From Eremomyces bilateralis CBS 781.70 (Eukaryota; Ascomycota; Dothideomycetes; Eremomycetales; Eremomycetaceae), in assembly GCF_010015585.1 (NCBI RefSeq), contig NW_022985101.1, forward strand, positions 62,001-126,000: a stretch of DNA of 64,000 nt, given 5' to 3'. The notes under the pieces are model-generated. The model did not search any database and was not told the DNA's origin. It saw only the letters and a list, made by a program, of their open reading frames with translations. The position numbers were made by a program, and so were the translations under genes. Within the stretch, counting starts at the first letter, position 1; each line of letters begins with the position of its first letter. Of the stretch, positions 12,127 to 24,136 are shown piece by piece.

Positions 12127-12660
12127 GGAAACGTAATGACCGAAGCCTGGTGGGCAAGAGGAACCCAAATTGTTGCGCCGTATCGAGTTCTAGGGAGATT
12201 TGCTCCCATGTTCGAGACGCACGACAGGGCGTTGGAAACATCTCGGGTTGCGGAGGGAATGCCCGATATTTCGCAAGCATCGATACCAATGGGAAGGCAC
12301 ACACAGGGTGATTCAAAAAAAGATGGGGTGATGCATCGGTGGCCGTTGGAAGAATGGACTGTGGGCTTGGAAATAATTGACTCCGCTCTGATTTTCCAAC
12401 TGATGAATTCCTTTCGCGATGTGCCGGGCGTTCAAGCCATGATACTTTTAGTCGAAACTTGTATCCCTAGACCTAATAATACCATCAAGCGCGGCGTATC
12501 CATGCCCATGCCAGAGATGACCCAACGAACTTTAAACAGCCGTGCGCCCCAAGTAGCCCATACACCCTATGGCCCACGGATCGAGATGCCACTTCCAACG
12601 CCTCGTTGCTATGCTGTAACCGTCGGCCTACCGATCCACTTTTCGGGATCAGAATCTCCG
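12127..12660. other. Convergent 3' region between vts1 and the HAD gene
   Basis: 534 bp between convergent stops, expected to contain both 3' UTRs. Apparent reading frames here continue into the antisense of the next gene and show no family character. Confidence 0.5.
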
Positions 12661-14508
12661 TCAATATGCATTATACACTTCCGTCTCCTTCGCGCGCCCC
12701 GAATACGCTCCTTCGCCCTGCTCGTCGTAATCCGTATACGTTGGTCTTCCCTCTCCGACGTCGTCGAGGCTGCGGTATTGCCCCTGTCGCCGATCACCTC
12801 CCCTTCCCCGGCCTCCTCGGTCCCCCCGATGACCCCCGCGGCCTCCCCGCTGACCTCCCCGCTCCCGCTGATGCCCTCCACGCCCCCCTCGGCCGCCCCG
12901 ATCGCGGTCCCGATCTCTGTCGCCATGCCTCGGACCCCGATCGCGATCTTGCTGCTCTCGGTACGCATTATGGGCGGGGCCCGCTCCGGGTCGCCGTGCT
13001 CCCTCTTGTGATTGGTCGTAGGTCGCGTGGTGCGGTTGGCGACGGTCGGGTGGTGGGGCGGAAAGACGCATGTAACCGTCGTCGTTGTCCTCGCGCATGC
13101 GCTTCGTTCCTTTGCCCTGCCCTGTGTTTCGAAGGCCCTTCCCCTGTTGTGCGTTGCCTCGCGAGTGGGTTGGTCCTCGTGGGATCTGGTTCGGGCGCGG
13201 GTGCGGATTGGAAGTTGCTTTGTCCGGGTTGGCATAATCGAATTTTTCTTCTTCGAGGCGCAACAGCGACTTCTCCCCCACCGTGCTCTCGAAGACGAAC
13301 TCTTTCTCCACGGGCACCGGTTGCCAGTTGTCGATCCGGGAGACGTCGATGGGTCGCGCGCCGCGTCGAAGGGCGAGCACGACCGTGGGGATGTTGTTCT
13401 CCGTGTACACCTTTTCGGTGCTGGGGATCGGAGCGACGCGCGCCGCCCAGAGCTTGCCTTCCCAACATGCCGTTCCGGTCACGCGCCACATCAGACGACG
13501 ACCGATTCCGCCCACTTTCGTGAGGACGGATGGGGGAGCGGGACGAGGGGTGATGAGAATGGAATTGGCCAGGTATCGGATATCGGACATGGAAACGTTG
13601 GAGGGCGGATGGACGAGAGATTGGAGTTGTTGCGACGCGGCGGCGGGTATGAGGTAACCAGTATAGAACACGGTTCGTCTGAGTATGAAAGGGATTGCGG
13701 TCGGAGGAGCGGTGCCGGCTAAGATGGCGGTGTTATGATTGTTAATCATCTTCTGCACCTCTGCCACTTCGGTGACTGCATTGAGAACGGTGGCATTCTC
13801 CGGAACTTGGATGACTTCGGCGACAATGGTGCCGCGTGGAGGGGGTGGAACTGGGTTGAGGAGCTGTCGGTTCAGATTGGCGAAGAAATCGCGGAACCCC
13901 TTGGTATGCTTTGGCCGGTCTTCATACACTCGGATTTCGGTTGCTCTGTGGTATGTGTTTACGAGCGTCGTGAAGAATTCGAGCTTGAAGTTCATGGTGC
14001 TGGAGAACTTCTGATTTGACGGTCCAACGGCCGGTTTGAGGGTTATCAGATCGAATTCTAGTCCCTTGGATTTGACGATTCGATTGATAAGCTCTGCGAA
14101 CTGGCGTTCGGCGCGTCCAGTCAAGAGAACGCACAGCGCATCTTTCTGCTGCATCGACAGCCGCACAAGGTCCACGATTTGCTCATTCCACCATCCATCC
14201 CAGGCACGCGGTTCTTCCTTCTCGACCCCTTCGCCTGTCGCAGCAAGGATGGCGGAATCATGCCACCAACCGCCATTGAGGAAAACGTCGGGACTGCCTA
14301 GCTGGCCGATTGTTTGGCCGTTCCAGAGTGACTTGTTGGGGAGGGGACTGGCAAAGAGGGTGTTGTCGAAGTCGTAGACGTGAATGGTTTCAATTTTGTC
14401 AACACCTGGCAGGTCTTTATCGGCGCATGACCACCTTCGTAGAGCGGTGACAGTATAGAGAGAGGAGCCATTGGCGGCCGAGTAGCCGTTTGACTGATAA
14501 TGGGACAT
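12661..14508 (-). CDS. HAD-type Swiss Army Knife RNA-repair-like protein with RGG tail
   Basis: A single exon of 615 residues. The N-terminal half is a HAD-superfamily domain: motif I IHVYDFDNTLF (D46, D48, T50), motif II VLLTGRAERQF, and an acidic motif VYEDRPKHTKGF. This arrangement is that of the fungal HAD_SAK family, predicted to take part in RNA repair. The C-terminal 120 residues are basic and Arg/Gly/Asp-rich, with repeated GGRGG and DRDRDR blocks, like RNA-binding RGG tails that are methylated by arginine methyltransferases. Phosphatase activity on RNA ends is therefore plausible but unproven. The start is the ATG three residues after an in-frame TTG. It is transcribed away from smc4, with about 490 bp between the two starts. 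Confidence 0.85.
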   Translation of the reverse strand: MSHYQSNGYSAANGSSLYTVTALRRWSCADKDLPGVDKIETIHVYDFDNTLFASPLPNKSLWNGQTIGQLGSPDVFLNGGWWHDSAILAATGEGVEKEEPRAWDGWWNEQIVDLVRLSMQQKDALCVLLTGRAERQFAELINRIVKSKGLEFDLITLKPAVGPSNQKFSSTMNFKLEFFTTLVNTYHRATEIRVYEDRPKHTKGFRDFFANLNRQLLNPVPPPPRGTIVAEVIQVPENATVLNAVTEVAEVQKMINNHNTAILAGTAPPTAIPFILRRTVFYTGYLIPAAASQQLQSLVHPPSNVSMSDIRYLANSILITPRPAPPSVLTKVGGIGRRLMWRVTGTACWEGKLWAARVAPIPSTEKVYTENNIPTVVLALRRGARPIDVSRIDNWQPVPVEKEFVFESTVGEKSLLRLEEEKFDYANPDKATSNPHPRPNQIPRGPTHSRGNAQQGKGLRNTGQGKGTKRMREDNDDGYMRLSAPPPDRRQPHHATYDQSQEGARRPGAGPAHNAYREQQDRDRGPRHGDRDRDRDRGGRGGRGGHQRERGGQRGGRGGHRGDRGGRGRGGDRRQGQYRSLDDVGEGRPTYTDYDEQGEGAYSGRAKETEVYNAY

Positions 14509-15001
14509 ATTCAACGAGCAGTTTTAGCAGTCCGTCCACGGGGAAGCGCTTTGAGACGTCGGGGAGATGTCTATTGACTTGATGTATTGAGCGGAATTGG
14601 GCCCATATCGGCAGACAACAGCGTAGGAATACGCGTATAGCGAGAGACTTGGAGTAGAAAAGGAATCTGATTGTCCAGAAGCAGAGAGTCTCAGGTGAAG
14701 CGGAAGGGATTCATAGAAACCACTGAGCGTGAATCGCACTTGCCTCGTCGGTTTCTGATAGAACCCTGGTGGCGCATGTGGCTGGTGTCTGTGGCGCATG
14801 TGGCGCGGTTGGGCGGTTGTTGACAGGGAAAGCACGGTCCTGCTCTCCTGCCAACCAATGTTTACTGTTTACACACACACGCACACACGCAAAGTCGCAA
14901 TCATCATCCACTGCTGTTAGGTCTTGACTATCTTGACTACACCGATGCTTTGAGGAGGCTCTTCTGCTTATATCTCACAAATCCTCATGTAACATATAAT
15001 C
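14509..15001. promoter_or_regulatory. Divergent promoter region of the HAD gene and smc4
   Basis: 493 bp between two divergent starts. It contains a CA-rich microsatellite (ACACACACGCACACACGC-like, about 14871-14890) and a TTATATCTC stretch about 30 bp before the smc4 ATG. No coding potential seen. Confidence 0.5.
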
Positions 15002-18000
15002 ATGTCCGCAGCATCGCCAACACGACCTTCGCGACGGGCTGCCTCCCGGAAAAAGCTCGTCGTTGATTCATCCGATGAAGACGACACCAACACCACGCGA
15101 CAACAAGACAGTGAAGATGATTTCACCCCGGCCCCAGCTACGAGTCCACGACGTACGGCACGGCGAAAGACAACAGAGACCGCATCCACCCCGCGAACTG
15201 GTGGACGGACGAGAAGAACACGAGCCGGCGAATCCATTGAGCCTTCGCAAATCTTCAGTCCTCCCGAGAGCAACGCCCCTTCAGAGCCGCCTTCTCCCTC
15301 GAAGAAGGCCCCACCAAAGCGAAAGAGTGTGAGATCGAGTCGCAAGAGTCGCGCTTCTCTTGCCCCCGAAGTCCCTCAAACACCAACTGAGCCGCTACCC
15401 ACTCCGAAACCATCACTTTCGCCGGACCCAAGCGAGTCATTGATGGAAAGCGGCGATTCGACTCTACTCGCCCCAAAGCCATCCCCAACCCCGGTACCTC
15501 AGCAGAGACATGCCACGCCGCTTGCGGATATTACGAATAGCACGATTAATGAGCAGACTCAGATTTTGGAGGATGTCACGGAGCTCGCGAAACCAGACCC
15601 GATCGCGAAGGTTGATACACAGACTACGGTCCTCGAAAAGCCCATGGATATCGTGATTAGGACCCGGCATACGGCTCTTCCTGTCGTACAGGAGTCATCC
15701 GAACCGAAGTCCCGACTCGTCATCACCAATTTGGTCCTGATGAATTTCAAGAGTTACGCTGGAAGGCAAATCGTTGGTCCATTTCACGCGTCGTTTTCCT
15801 CGGTCGTTGGGCCCAACGGGTCCGGCAAGTCCAATGTCATCGATTCTTTACTCTTCGTGTTCGGTTTCAGAGCCAGCAAAATGAGACAAGGCAAGATTTC
15901 TGCGCTGATCCACAACTCGGCTGCTTTCCCAGATCTGGAGTATTGCGAAGTGGAAGTGCATTTCCAGGAAGTCATCGACATCCCCGGTGGCGGCCACAAT
16001 GTGATCCCCGACTCCACATTAGTTGTCTCCAGACGAGCTTTCAAGAACAACCAAAGCAAATACTATATCAATGGGTCCACGTCCGATTTTACGAGGGTCA
16101 CTACACTCCTGAAAGATCGTGGCATTGACCTGGATCACAAGCGGTTCTTAATTCTCCAAGGCGAAGTGGAGTCAATCGCTCAGATGAAGCCGAAGGCCGC
16201 AAATGAACATGACGACGGCCTGCTGGAGTATCTCGAAGATATTATCGGCACGTCGAAATACAAGACCCCGATCGAGGAAGCTGCCGCCGAGACAGAGACT
16301 CTCAACGAGGTGTGCGTAGAAAAAAGTGGACGCGTTCAACATGTTGAGAAGGAAAAGAACGCTCTGGAGGACAAAAAGGACAAGGCACTTGCTTACATTC
16401 GCGACGAGAACGAGCTAGCTATCAAGCAGGCGGCGCTTTACCAAATTTCCATGGCCGAGGCTCGGGATACCTATGAAGTCAATCAAGAAGCCGTTTCCAA
16501 ACTTCAGGCACAATTGGACGAGGAACTTCAACGGCATGCGGGTAGTGAAGATGGCATCAAGAGGCTTGAGAAGCAGTACAAGACCAGTTCCAAAGATTTC
16601 GAACAGCTCGAGAGGGACTCCCAGGCCTTGCTGAAGGAGATGGCTAAGATCGACAAGGACACGGTCAAGTTTGAAGAAAAAAAGAAGTTCCTAACGGGGA
16701 AGCAAAAGAAATTGGAAAAATCTCTGCAGACCGCGGCCTTTGGCATAGCCGAACAGGAGACCCTTATCAAGCAAGGCACGGACGATGTCGAGCGATGCAA
16801 CGAACAAATCGTAGAGCTCGAAGATCAGATCACGAGAGAAGAGCACGAGCTCAATGGGATCCGCGAAAGTCTGAAAGGCAAGACTCAGGGGTTGTCCGAC
16901 GAAATCGCCACAAAACAACGATCGCTGGAGCCGTGGCAGGAAAGGATCAGTCAGAAGCAGTCGGCCATGGCTGTTGCCCAAAGCGAACTCGACATCCTTC
17001 GGGAGAGGGAGAATGCGGGTGCTGTTGCAATCGCCGAGATCGAAACGAAGATTTCTGGATTTGATGAGTCCAAGGTTGCCAAAACCGAGAAGCTGGGCAA
17101 TGCCAAAGCCGAAAAGGCGACCGTGGAAGAAGAGCTACATGCCGTTCAAGCGGAATATGACGAGCTCATCGAAAAGGAGCCAGCCCTCCGGTCAAAGCTG
17201 TCCGGAGCTCGTCAGAAGGCTGACGAAGCACAATCAAGCCTTTCTGCTACTCAAACCCAAGGAAACGTGTTGAGCGGCCTCATGCGGCTCAAAGAATCGG
17301 GACGAATCGAAGGTTTCCACGGCCGGCTGGGAAATCTCGGCGCGATTGACCAAAAGTACGACGTCGCCATTTCGACCGCATGTCCATCCCTGGACAACCT
17401 CGTGGTTGACACGGTCGAGGTTGGTCAAGCCTGCATCGACTACCTCCGCAAAAACAATCTTGGTCGTGCCAACTTCATCCTACTGGATCGCTTACCCCAG
17501 CGGGATATGTCGGCGATCGAGACGTCGGAAAATGTTCCCAGGTTGTTCGATCTTGTCAAGCCCAAGGATAAGAAATTCATGCCCGCCTTCTACAGCGTGC
17601 TCCAGAACACTCTGGTCGCTAACAACCTTGAGCAAGCCAATCGAATTGCCTATGGTGCAAAGCGATGGCGTGTGGTCACACTTGATGGACAGCTCATCGA
17701 TAAGTCCGGTACGATGACTGGAGGTGGGACGCGTGTTGCCAAAGGTGCCATGTCATCGAAGTTGGTTGCCGATGTGAGCAAAGAACAAGTGACGAAGCTT
17801 GAGGGTGATCGAGAGAAGTATGAAGAGATGTTTGCGGAGTTTCAGAAAGATGTTCGAGAACTTGACGAGCGATTACGGGCCCTGAAAAACAAGATTCCAT
17901 CGTTCGAGACCCAGGCCCAGAAACTGATACTTGAGATTGAAAGTTTCGATCGAAATATCACCGACGCAAGGAAACGCATTCAAGAGTTGACAGTCGAGCA

Positions 18001-19541
18001 AACCACGCAGAAAGGTGACCAGAAGCGGATCTTAACCCTTCAGAAGACGATCTCAGAGTTGGAAGCCGAGATTGAGAGACTACGTTCCGAGACGAGTAAT
18101 GTGGAGGAGGAGATCAAGACACTGCAGGACAAGATCATGGAGATCGGTGGTGTCCGACTTCGCAGCCAGAAAGCAAAGGTCGACGGCCTCAAGGACCAAG
18201 TCAACACCCTCAGCGAGGAGATGTCAAATGCCGAAGTGTCTCGAACGAAAGCTCGGAAACAGAAGACCAAACATGAAAAGGCACAGACGGATAGCGAGAG
18301 AGACCTTGCCGGCACCGCAAAGGAGATGGAGAAGGTCGCGGATCAGATGACTGTGCATGTCCAGAATGCTTCCGGCTCAAGCCAGCAAGCAGAAGAGGCG
18401 CAAGAATCTTTGGAGGCGAAAAAGGAAGAACTCCAAGCCCTCAAAACCGAGCTGGACCAAAAGCAGGCCGAACTGAATGAGACTCGCGGCATTGAGATCG
18501 AGATGCGGAATAAACTGGAGGAGAAGCAGAAAATAGGGGACGAAGCAGCTCGACGGCTGAGGAGCTTTGAAGAAAAGCTCTCGAAGTTGGAGCTCCACAA
18601 CATCGAAGATCTCATGAGTGGACGGGAGGGGGAGCAGAACCAGCATCAGGGAGACACCAGACATGACAACGACGACTCGGGTGACGTCGTCATGGAAGAT
18701 GCCGATGCTACGACAGCAACCAATGCCGCAACAATGATCCCGATCTACAGCCCCGACGAGCTCGCCGACATGTCGAAGGAGACGCTCAAGCGAGAGATCG
18801 CTGCGCTCGAGTCCCAGACCCAGTCTAACCGAGTGGACCTTTCCGTTCTCTCCGACTACCGTCGTCGTGTCGCGGAGCACAGTTCACGCCTCGCAGACTT
18901 GAACTCCGCCATCGGCACCCGCGAGGCTTCGAAGCGCAAGCTCGACGAGTTACGCCGCCTTCGGCTGGAAGGGTTCATGCAAGGGTTTTCCGAGATCTCC
19001 ATGCGGTTGAAGGAGATGTACCAGATGATCACCATGGGCGGCAACGCCGAGCTGGAGCTGGTGGACAGCTTGGACCCGTTTGCAGAAGGGATCTTATTCT
19101 CGGTCATGCCGCCGAAGAAGAGCTGGAAGAATATCAGCAACCTGAGCGGTGGCGAGAAGACGCTGAGTAGTTTGGCGCTAGTGTTTGCGTTGCATCAATA
19201 CAAACCGACGCCATTGTATGTCATGGACGAGATTGATGCGGCGTTGGATTTCCGGAATGTGAGTGACACCGGCATGCAATGTCCTTCGCAATACTAACGA
19301 CTTCGCAGGTCTCAATTGTTGCCAGCTACATTAAGGAGAGGACAAAGAATGCGCAGTTCATTGTCATTTCATTACGGAACAACATGTTTGAGCTTGCAGC
19401 TCGCCTGGTCGGGGTGTATAAAGTCAATCATATGGTACGTTCCTCATGACTTACATTGCGAGGAAAACGATCCACTAACCCACATCACAGACGAAGAGCG
19501 TGACGGTGGAGAATAAGGATTATATTGTTGCACGATCGTGA
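15002..19541 (+). CDS. smc4: Smc4, condensin core ATPase subunit
   Basis: Three exons, 15002-19258, 19309-19434 and 19491-19541, give 1477 residues. Domains in order: a disordered Ser/Pro/Lys-rich N-terminal extension (1-240) of the kind targeted by cyclin-dependent kinases; ABC head part 1 with LVLMNFKSYAG and Walker A GPNGSGKS near residue 270; coiled coil; hinge at about 758-870 (GFHGRLGNLGAI, with the GG-rich GTMTGGGTRVAKG just after it); second coiled coil; ABC signature NLSGGEKTLSSLALVF near 1380; Walker B LYVMDEIDAALDF near 1405; and the C-terminal ISLRNNMFELA. The long N-terminal extension and the hinge pattern fit Smc4 rather than Smc1-3. It compacts chromosomes in mitosis together with Smc2 and non-SMC subunits. 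Almost all coding sequence is in one 4.3-kb exon; the two introns fall in the conserved tail. Confidence 0.96.
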
Positions 19542-19863
19542 TGAATCATGGTTTCAAGGCGCTCATTCTGGTATGAGGGACGACCAAGGATTCCACGTCT
19601 TCCGAGCCAGTTCCGGATAGTTTTCTCTCCATCAACGGCGTTGGGCGGGAGTATGGGACAGTTGACATCGAAACCAAATATATGCAGGTTTTCGCGACTA
19701 GGTTTTCTGTGGAGGTGGACCCTTCCAGACGCTTTCTGTGTCCCGGTTATTATCATACAGAATTCCAGCTGGCGCTTATGATCTACTGAACCTCGACCCC
19801 GACCGCTCTGAATCGCAGCAGATCTGCGGCGAGCATAAGCATTGATCTCTCCTCAGAAGGGTT
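19542..19863. other. Convergent 3' region between smc4 and PCMT
   Basis: 322 bp between convergent stops, presumably both 3' UTRs. Nothing else recognised. Confidence 0.5.
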
Positions 19864-20640
19864 TTAGTCCTCCTGTCCGTGCTTTGGTGGGTCGGTCAGC
19901 GGCACGTATTGCACACTATATTGTCGTTTCTTCTCCACTGTCCCATCCTCCGCTTTGTCAATGACATAGATATGCTGGAGGAATCCTTCCTCCACTGGAA
20001 TAAACATCCTGCCCGGGGCCTTAAGTTGCTCGATCAACTTAGGGTGTAGCTCCTTCGCTGCGGCGCCAACATGGATCGCGTCGTAAGGGGCAAGTTCCTT
20101 ATATCCCAGCCGACCGTCCGCCTTCACGAATTTCACCGTCCCATTCGCGAGCAGTTCCCGCCCTTCAGCGCTTTTCTGCATGTTCTCCCTGCCTAGGTCG
20201 ACGAGCGGCTGGATGTGCTCAACCCCCACGACTTGTCCGTTTGGCTTGACAATCTCCGCCAGGACATGGGTAAGGTATCCCGAGCCTGAGCCGATATCCA
20301 AGACGTGGGAACCGGGCTTGAGGTGATTGAGCAGGGACGTGGCTGCGGAGGCATGCATGTGCGGCGCGGAAATGGTTGCCGAATGGCCGATCGGTTGCGG
20401 AGAGTCCACATAAGGCGTCTGCGGAGCATAATGGGCGCGGTCGACCTATTGCATGCCTAAGTCAGTGCAAACCTCATGAGTCCGGGCGGAAGGAACAAGG
20501 TCTTTGCTGGAGATCGAGTCAAATGACATTCCACTCACCCCTAGCATTGCATCCTTTACCTTCGCCGAGTCAATCATTCCATTCTGGTACAGGTTATTGA
20601 TGAGCTCGGAATTGGAGCCTCCTGTCGAGCGCCACGCCAT
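19864..20640 (-). CDS. Protein-L-isoaspartate O-methyltransferase (PCMT)
   Basis: Two exons, 20640-20539 and 20445-19864, give 227 residues, the normal length of eukaryotic PCMT. MAWRSTGGSNSELINNL is the usual N-terminus. The splice joins AMLG to VDRAHYAP, restoring the family motif before the substrate-binding loop. IGHSATISAPHMHA precedes the SAM-binding motif I VLDIGSGSGYLTHVLAE (residues about 82-98), and YDAIHVGAAAKELHP follows. The cytosolic enzyme methylates isoaspartyl residues in aged proteins and starts their repair. The frame is open further upstream, but MAWRS matches the conserved start. Confidence 0.95.
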
Positions 20641-21932
20641 GTTGGTGAAAGAACGCGAACCCCCGCGTACCAGTCGCTGGAAGAGAGCGGCGAAACCCAG
20701 GATCACGATGAATCGGACGAGGGGCAGCTTGCAGATGGAGGAGATCGTTTTGATGGAGCAATTGCTGTATTCTCACAGTCACCGACTGCTCGGAATAAGA
20801 ATAGGAAAAGCTGGACGGACAGCATACACCAGTTAGCAGAACAGGTACTAGATGGTTACAGGAGAGGGAAGGGAGGCTGGAGGAGAGGGAAACTAGAGAA
20901 AAGAGAGGGGTGAGGGCAATAAGTTATCATCATGCAGATACCTACCACTCATCAGGATGAGCTCATGGTACAGACCTAGGTACTTCAGGCGCTAAAGTGT
21001 ATAGTATCAGTATTATATACCATGTACAGTAATTGTTTACGGATCATATGGTACTAATACTGTGTAGGTATGGTTCAGTCACACTTTGATGATGCTCAGC
21101 TTCATCAGATTGCTCGACTGTACGGAGTATCTGGTTACGTGATATGCGGGGTTCCACAGTCCACTGCTCCGCATGTCAGCGACCGACTCCACTGCGAACA
21201 CCGACCCCACGCTCGATCCCGCGTCTAGTCACTAACTAGTAACGGTGTGGAATTTAGAAATGAGTCTTGCAGAGAAGCATCCGATGCATGATGTAGTTAA
21301 ATCCAAGTTCCGAGCACGTTGAACCCAAACCCGGTATCCCGGTAGCTATTTTCCATATCGGCGTGTTCGGCAAGCCGATGCCGAGTCGCAACTCGAACGC
21401 CATCGCATCGACTACTATTTCTTAGTATCCCCTTGATTCGGAATAGCTTGGATGCAATATGATGTCGCCCTTTGGATTATTGAGATAAGTACCGGTACCA
21501 GTTGATTGCTTAGAGACTATACCAGACCGACTGAAGCGGTCGGATAACACCTCTGTCTGGTCCACCTTGACCTCTGTTTGGTTACTATCTCCTACTCTCG
21601 TGCCTTCCTTGTCGAATGATTCATGATGACGAAGCTGCACTCTCAGTACAGGTATCCCTGTTCGGGCAGAAAGAACTGGTAAAGCAAGAGGTTTCACGAT
21701 TCCTACCAAGTCTCGACTCAGTGAAACCAGTTTGCTCCGCTGGAATCCGCCCCACCATTTCTGTAATTCTCTCATGTTGATGACATCGCGTTAGGAGCAC
21801 GACAGGTGGTTGTCTAATGTCAATCGTGCCTTCTTTTCACGGCATCCGATTTCATACTTCAACAATTCCTTCAACACTTTCAATCCCTTCCTCGCTGGAC
21901 GCATTGAAAGTATATTCGGTCACTCTACGAAA
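20641..21932. other. Intergenic region between divergent PCMT and PDC genes
   Basis: About 1.3 kb with both promoters. The stretch 20990-21080 is AT-rich. TACGGAGTA occurs near 21120. A minus-strand frame of about 117 codons at 21422-21775 has no family resemblance. No RNA gene or repeat recognised. Confidence 0.5.
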
Positions 21933-23892
21933 ATGGAAGAATCGAAGCAGCCAATTGATGTTGGAGAGGTGCGTATCACGGCATGGGCTCGGAGCTGTCA
22001 TATGTGCTAAGCTCCATGACAGTACCTTTTCCGTCGCCTTCGTGAGGTCGGCGTCCAACATATTCATGGCCTGCCTGGGGACTTCAATCTCCAGGCGCTC
22101 GACTACATTCCCAAGGTTGGACTAAAATGGGTAGGCGACGCGAACGAGCTCAATGCCGGTAAGTTTCGTGAGCCCGTCAACCTATCCACGGCCTTGTCCG
22201 GGGTCGTGTATATCCTCCCCCAGCTGAACATAGAAGGCCTCCTTCACTCCAAACGGAGCTCCCTCAAGCACAATACCACTCTAATCATGGCCCAGTATAG
22301 TCGGATGGCTCTAATTGACGGTTCTAGGGTATTCGGCCGATGGATATGCTCGAATCAAAGGCATTTCCGCCCTTGTCACAACCTTTGGCGTCGGTGAACT
22401 TAGTGCCATCAATGCCATTGCGGGAAGTTTCGCCGAATTTGTCCCAGTCGTACATATCGTGGGATGTCCATCCACGGTCTCGCAGCGGAATGGCATGCTT
22501 CTCCACCACACACTTGGCAACGGAGACTTCCGAGTGTTCTCAGAGATTGGCAGGCAAATCAGTTGTTCGACTGCCATTCTCAGCCATCCAGAACAGATTG
22601 CCCATCAAATTGATGAGGTTATCAGAGAATGTTACATCCAAAGTCGGCCGGGCTATATCATGCTCCCCACGGATATGGTACAGAAAAAGGTGGAGGGCGC
22701 GCGGTTGAAGACTCCACTGGACATGACCTTCCCGCCGAATAACCCCGAAGTCGAAGACTACTGCTTGAATGCCATCTGCAAACATGTCGAGGCGGCGAAG
22801 ACCCCAATCATCCTCGTTGACGCCTGTGCGATCCGTCACCGAGCGCTGAAAGAAACTCACGACCTCATCGCAGCCACTGGCCTGCCCACCTACGTAACGC
22901 CGATGAGCAAAGGTGCAGTCGACGAGACAATTCCAAACTACGGCGGGGTTTATGCAGGTTCTGGGTCGTCGAAGGAGGTTCGCGAGAGGGTTGAGTCGGC
23001 CGACCTGGTATTTACGATCGGCTCCATCCAATCCGATTTCAACACGACCGGTTTCACCTACCGCGTCTCTCAATTGAACACCATCGACTTCCATTCCACA
23101 TACATCCGCGTCAAGTACTCCGAATATCCTGGGCTGCGGATGAACGGTGTGATTTCCAAACTGGCGAAAAGAATCCAGGATGGCAAGCTCAAAATCGCTT
23201 CTCCTGAGCCGCTGAAGGCCCCTGATAACCAGTCCGTTGAAGGCGAGCTCCAAACCAAGGGCCATGATATCACGCACGCATATCTCTGGCCACGGCTCGG
23301 TCGGTGGTTCCGTGAAGGGGACATCATCATCACAGAAACTGGAACGGCCGAGTTTGGGATCATCACAACCCGATTCCCGGCAAAGGCGAGAGCCATCAAC
23401 CAGGTGCTCTGGGGCTCGATTGGATACGCCACGGGCGCATGCCAAGGTGCCGCTCTTGCGGCTATAGACGAGGCTGCAGAGACGAAGAAGGAGCCGAGCC
23501 GAGTCGTGCTGTGGACGGGAGAAGGAAGCTTCCAACTTACGGCGCAGACGGTTAGCACGATGCTTCGGAACAATCTCACGCCGATTATCTTCGTCATCAA
23601 TAACAACGGCTACACTATCGAACGATGGATCCACGGCATGGAAGCCGATTACAATGATGTGCAGCCGTGGCGGTATACACAGATTCCGCATGTCTTCGGC
23701 GCGAAAGAAGGTCAGGCGAAATCGTACTCCGTGAGCACAAAGGATGAGCTCGAAAAGCTTTTGGGGGATGAACAGTTCAACACTGGAAAATTCTTGCGCT
23801 TCGTGGAGGTCATCATGCCACTCAAAGATGCCCCTGTTGGGCTAAAGTTGACGGCCGAAGCGAGTGCAAGGACCAATACTAGGCTGGACTGA
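21933..23892 (+). CDS. Pyruvate decarboxylase family, thiamine-diphosphate enzyme
   Basis: Three exons, 21933-21968, 22023-22158 and 22328-23892, give 578 residues. Catalytic landmarks of pyruvate decarboxylase are present: GLPGDFNL (Asp of the active site), [14 protein letters not shown] (Glu that activates the cofactor), [11 protein letters not shown] (the His pair) and GYTIE. The thiamine-diphosphate motif reads GEGS followed about 25 residues later by INNNG; the usual Asp of GDG is Glu here. The expected reaction is pyruvate to acetaldehyde and CO2 in the cytosol during fermentation, but Eurotiales carry several paralogues and an indole- or phenylpyruvate preference cannot be excluded. 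The first exon is only 36 nt. Intron 2, 169 bp, is long for this locus. Confidence 0.93.
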
Positions 23893-24136
23893 TTCAAAGC
23901 CTTCGGTTCACACCGTGATCGAAGCCGTTGCTAATGAATGGCACCCTTGAGACTGGCGAAGAAAGTACGGCGATGCGGCGGAGTCGGTGTGCTGTTCCTC
24001 GCGGCATTTTGGAGGAGCGACTCAAAAGAAGAGCTTTGCAAGATGGGATATGATCCGGACATTGAAAGGCGTTCAAAGCCTCGCTTGTGTGCAATCCGTA
24101 GTATTGAACAACTGAGCTTCTATAACAAGTAGTTCT

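Noticed and set aside
12136-13523. Plus-strand frames over the 3' part of the HAD gene
   Set aside because: Pro/Arg-rich antisense translation of the RGG tail; no motif or plausible splice context.
22540-23691. Long minus-strand open frame (383 codons)
   Set aside because: It lies wholly antisense to the conserved pyruvate decarboxylase exon, has no domain character and reflects codon bias of the sense gene.
23938-24132. Small frame between the PDC and Ecd genes
   Set aside because: 65 codons in a 244-bp convergent 3' region, no motif, most likely 3' UTR.
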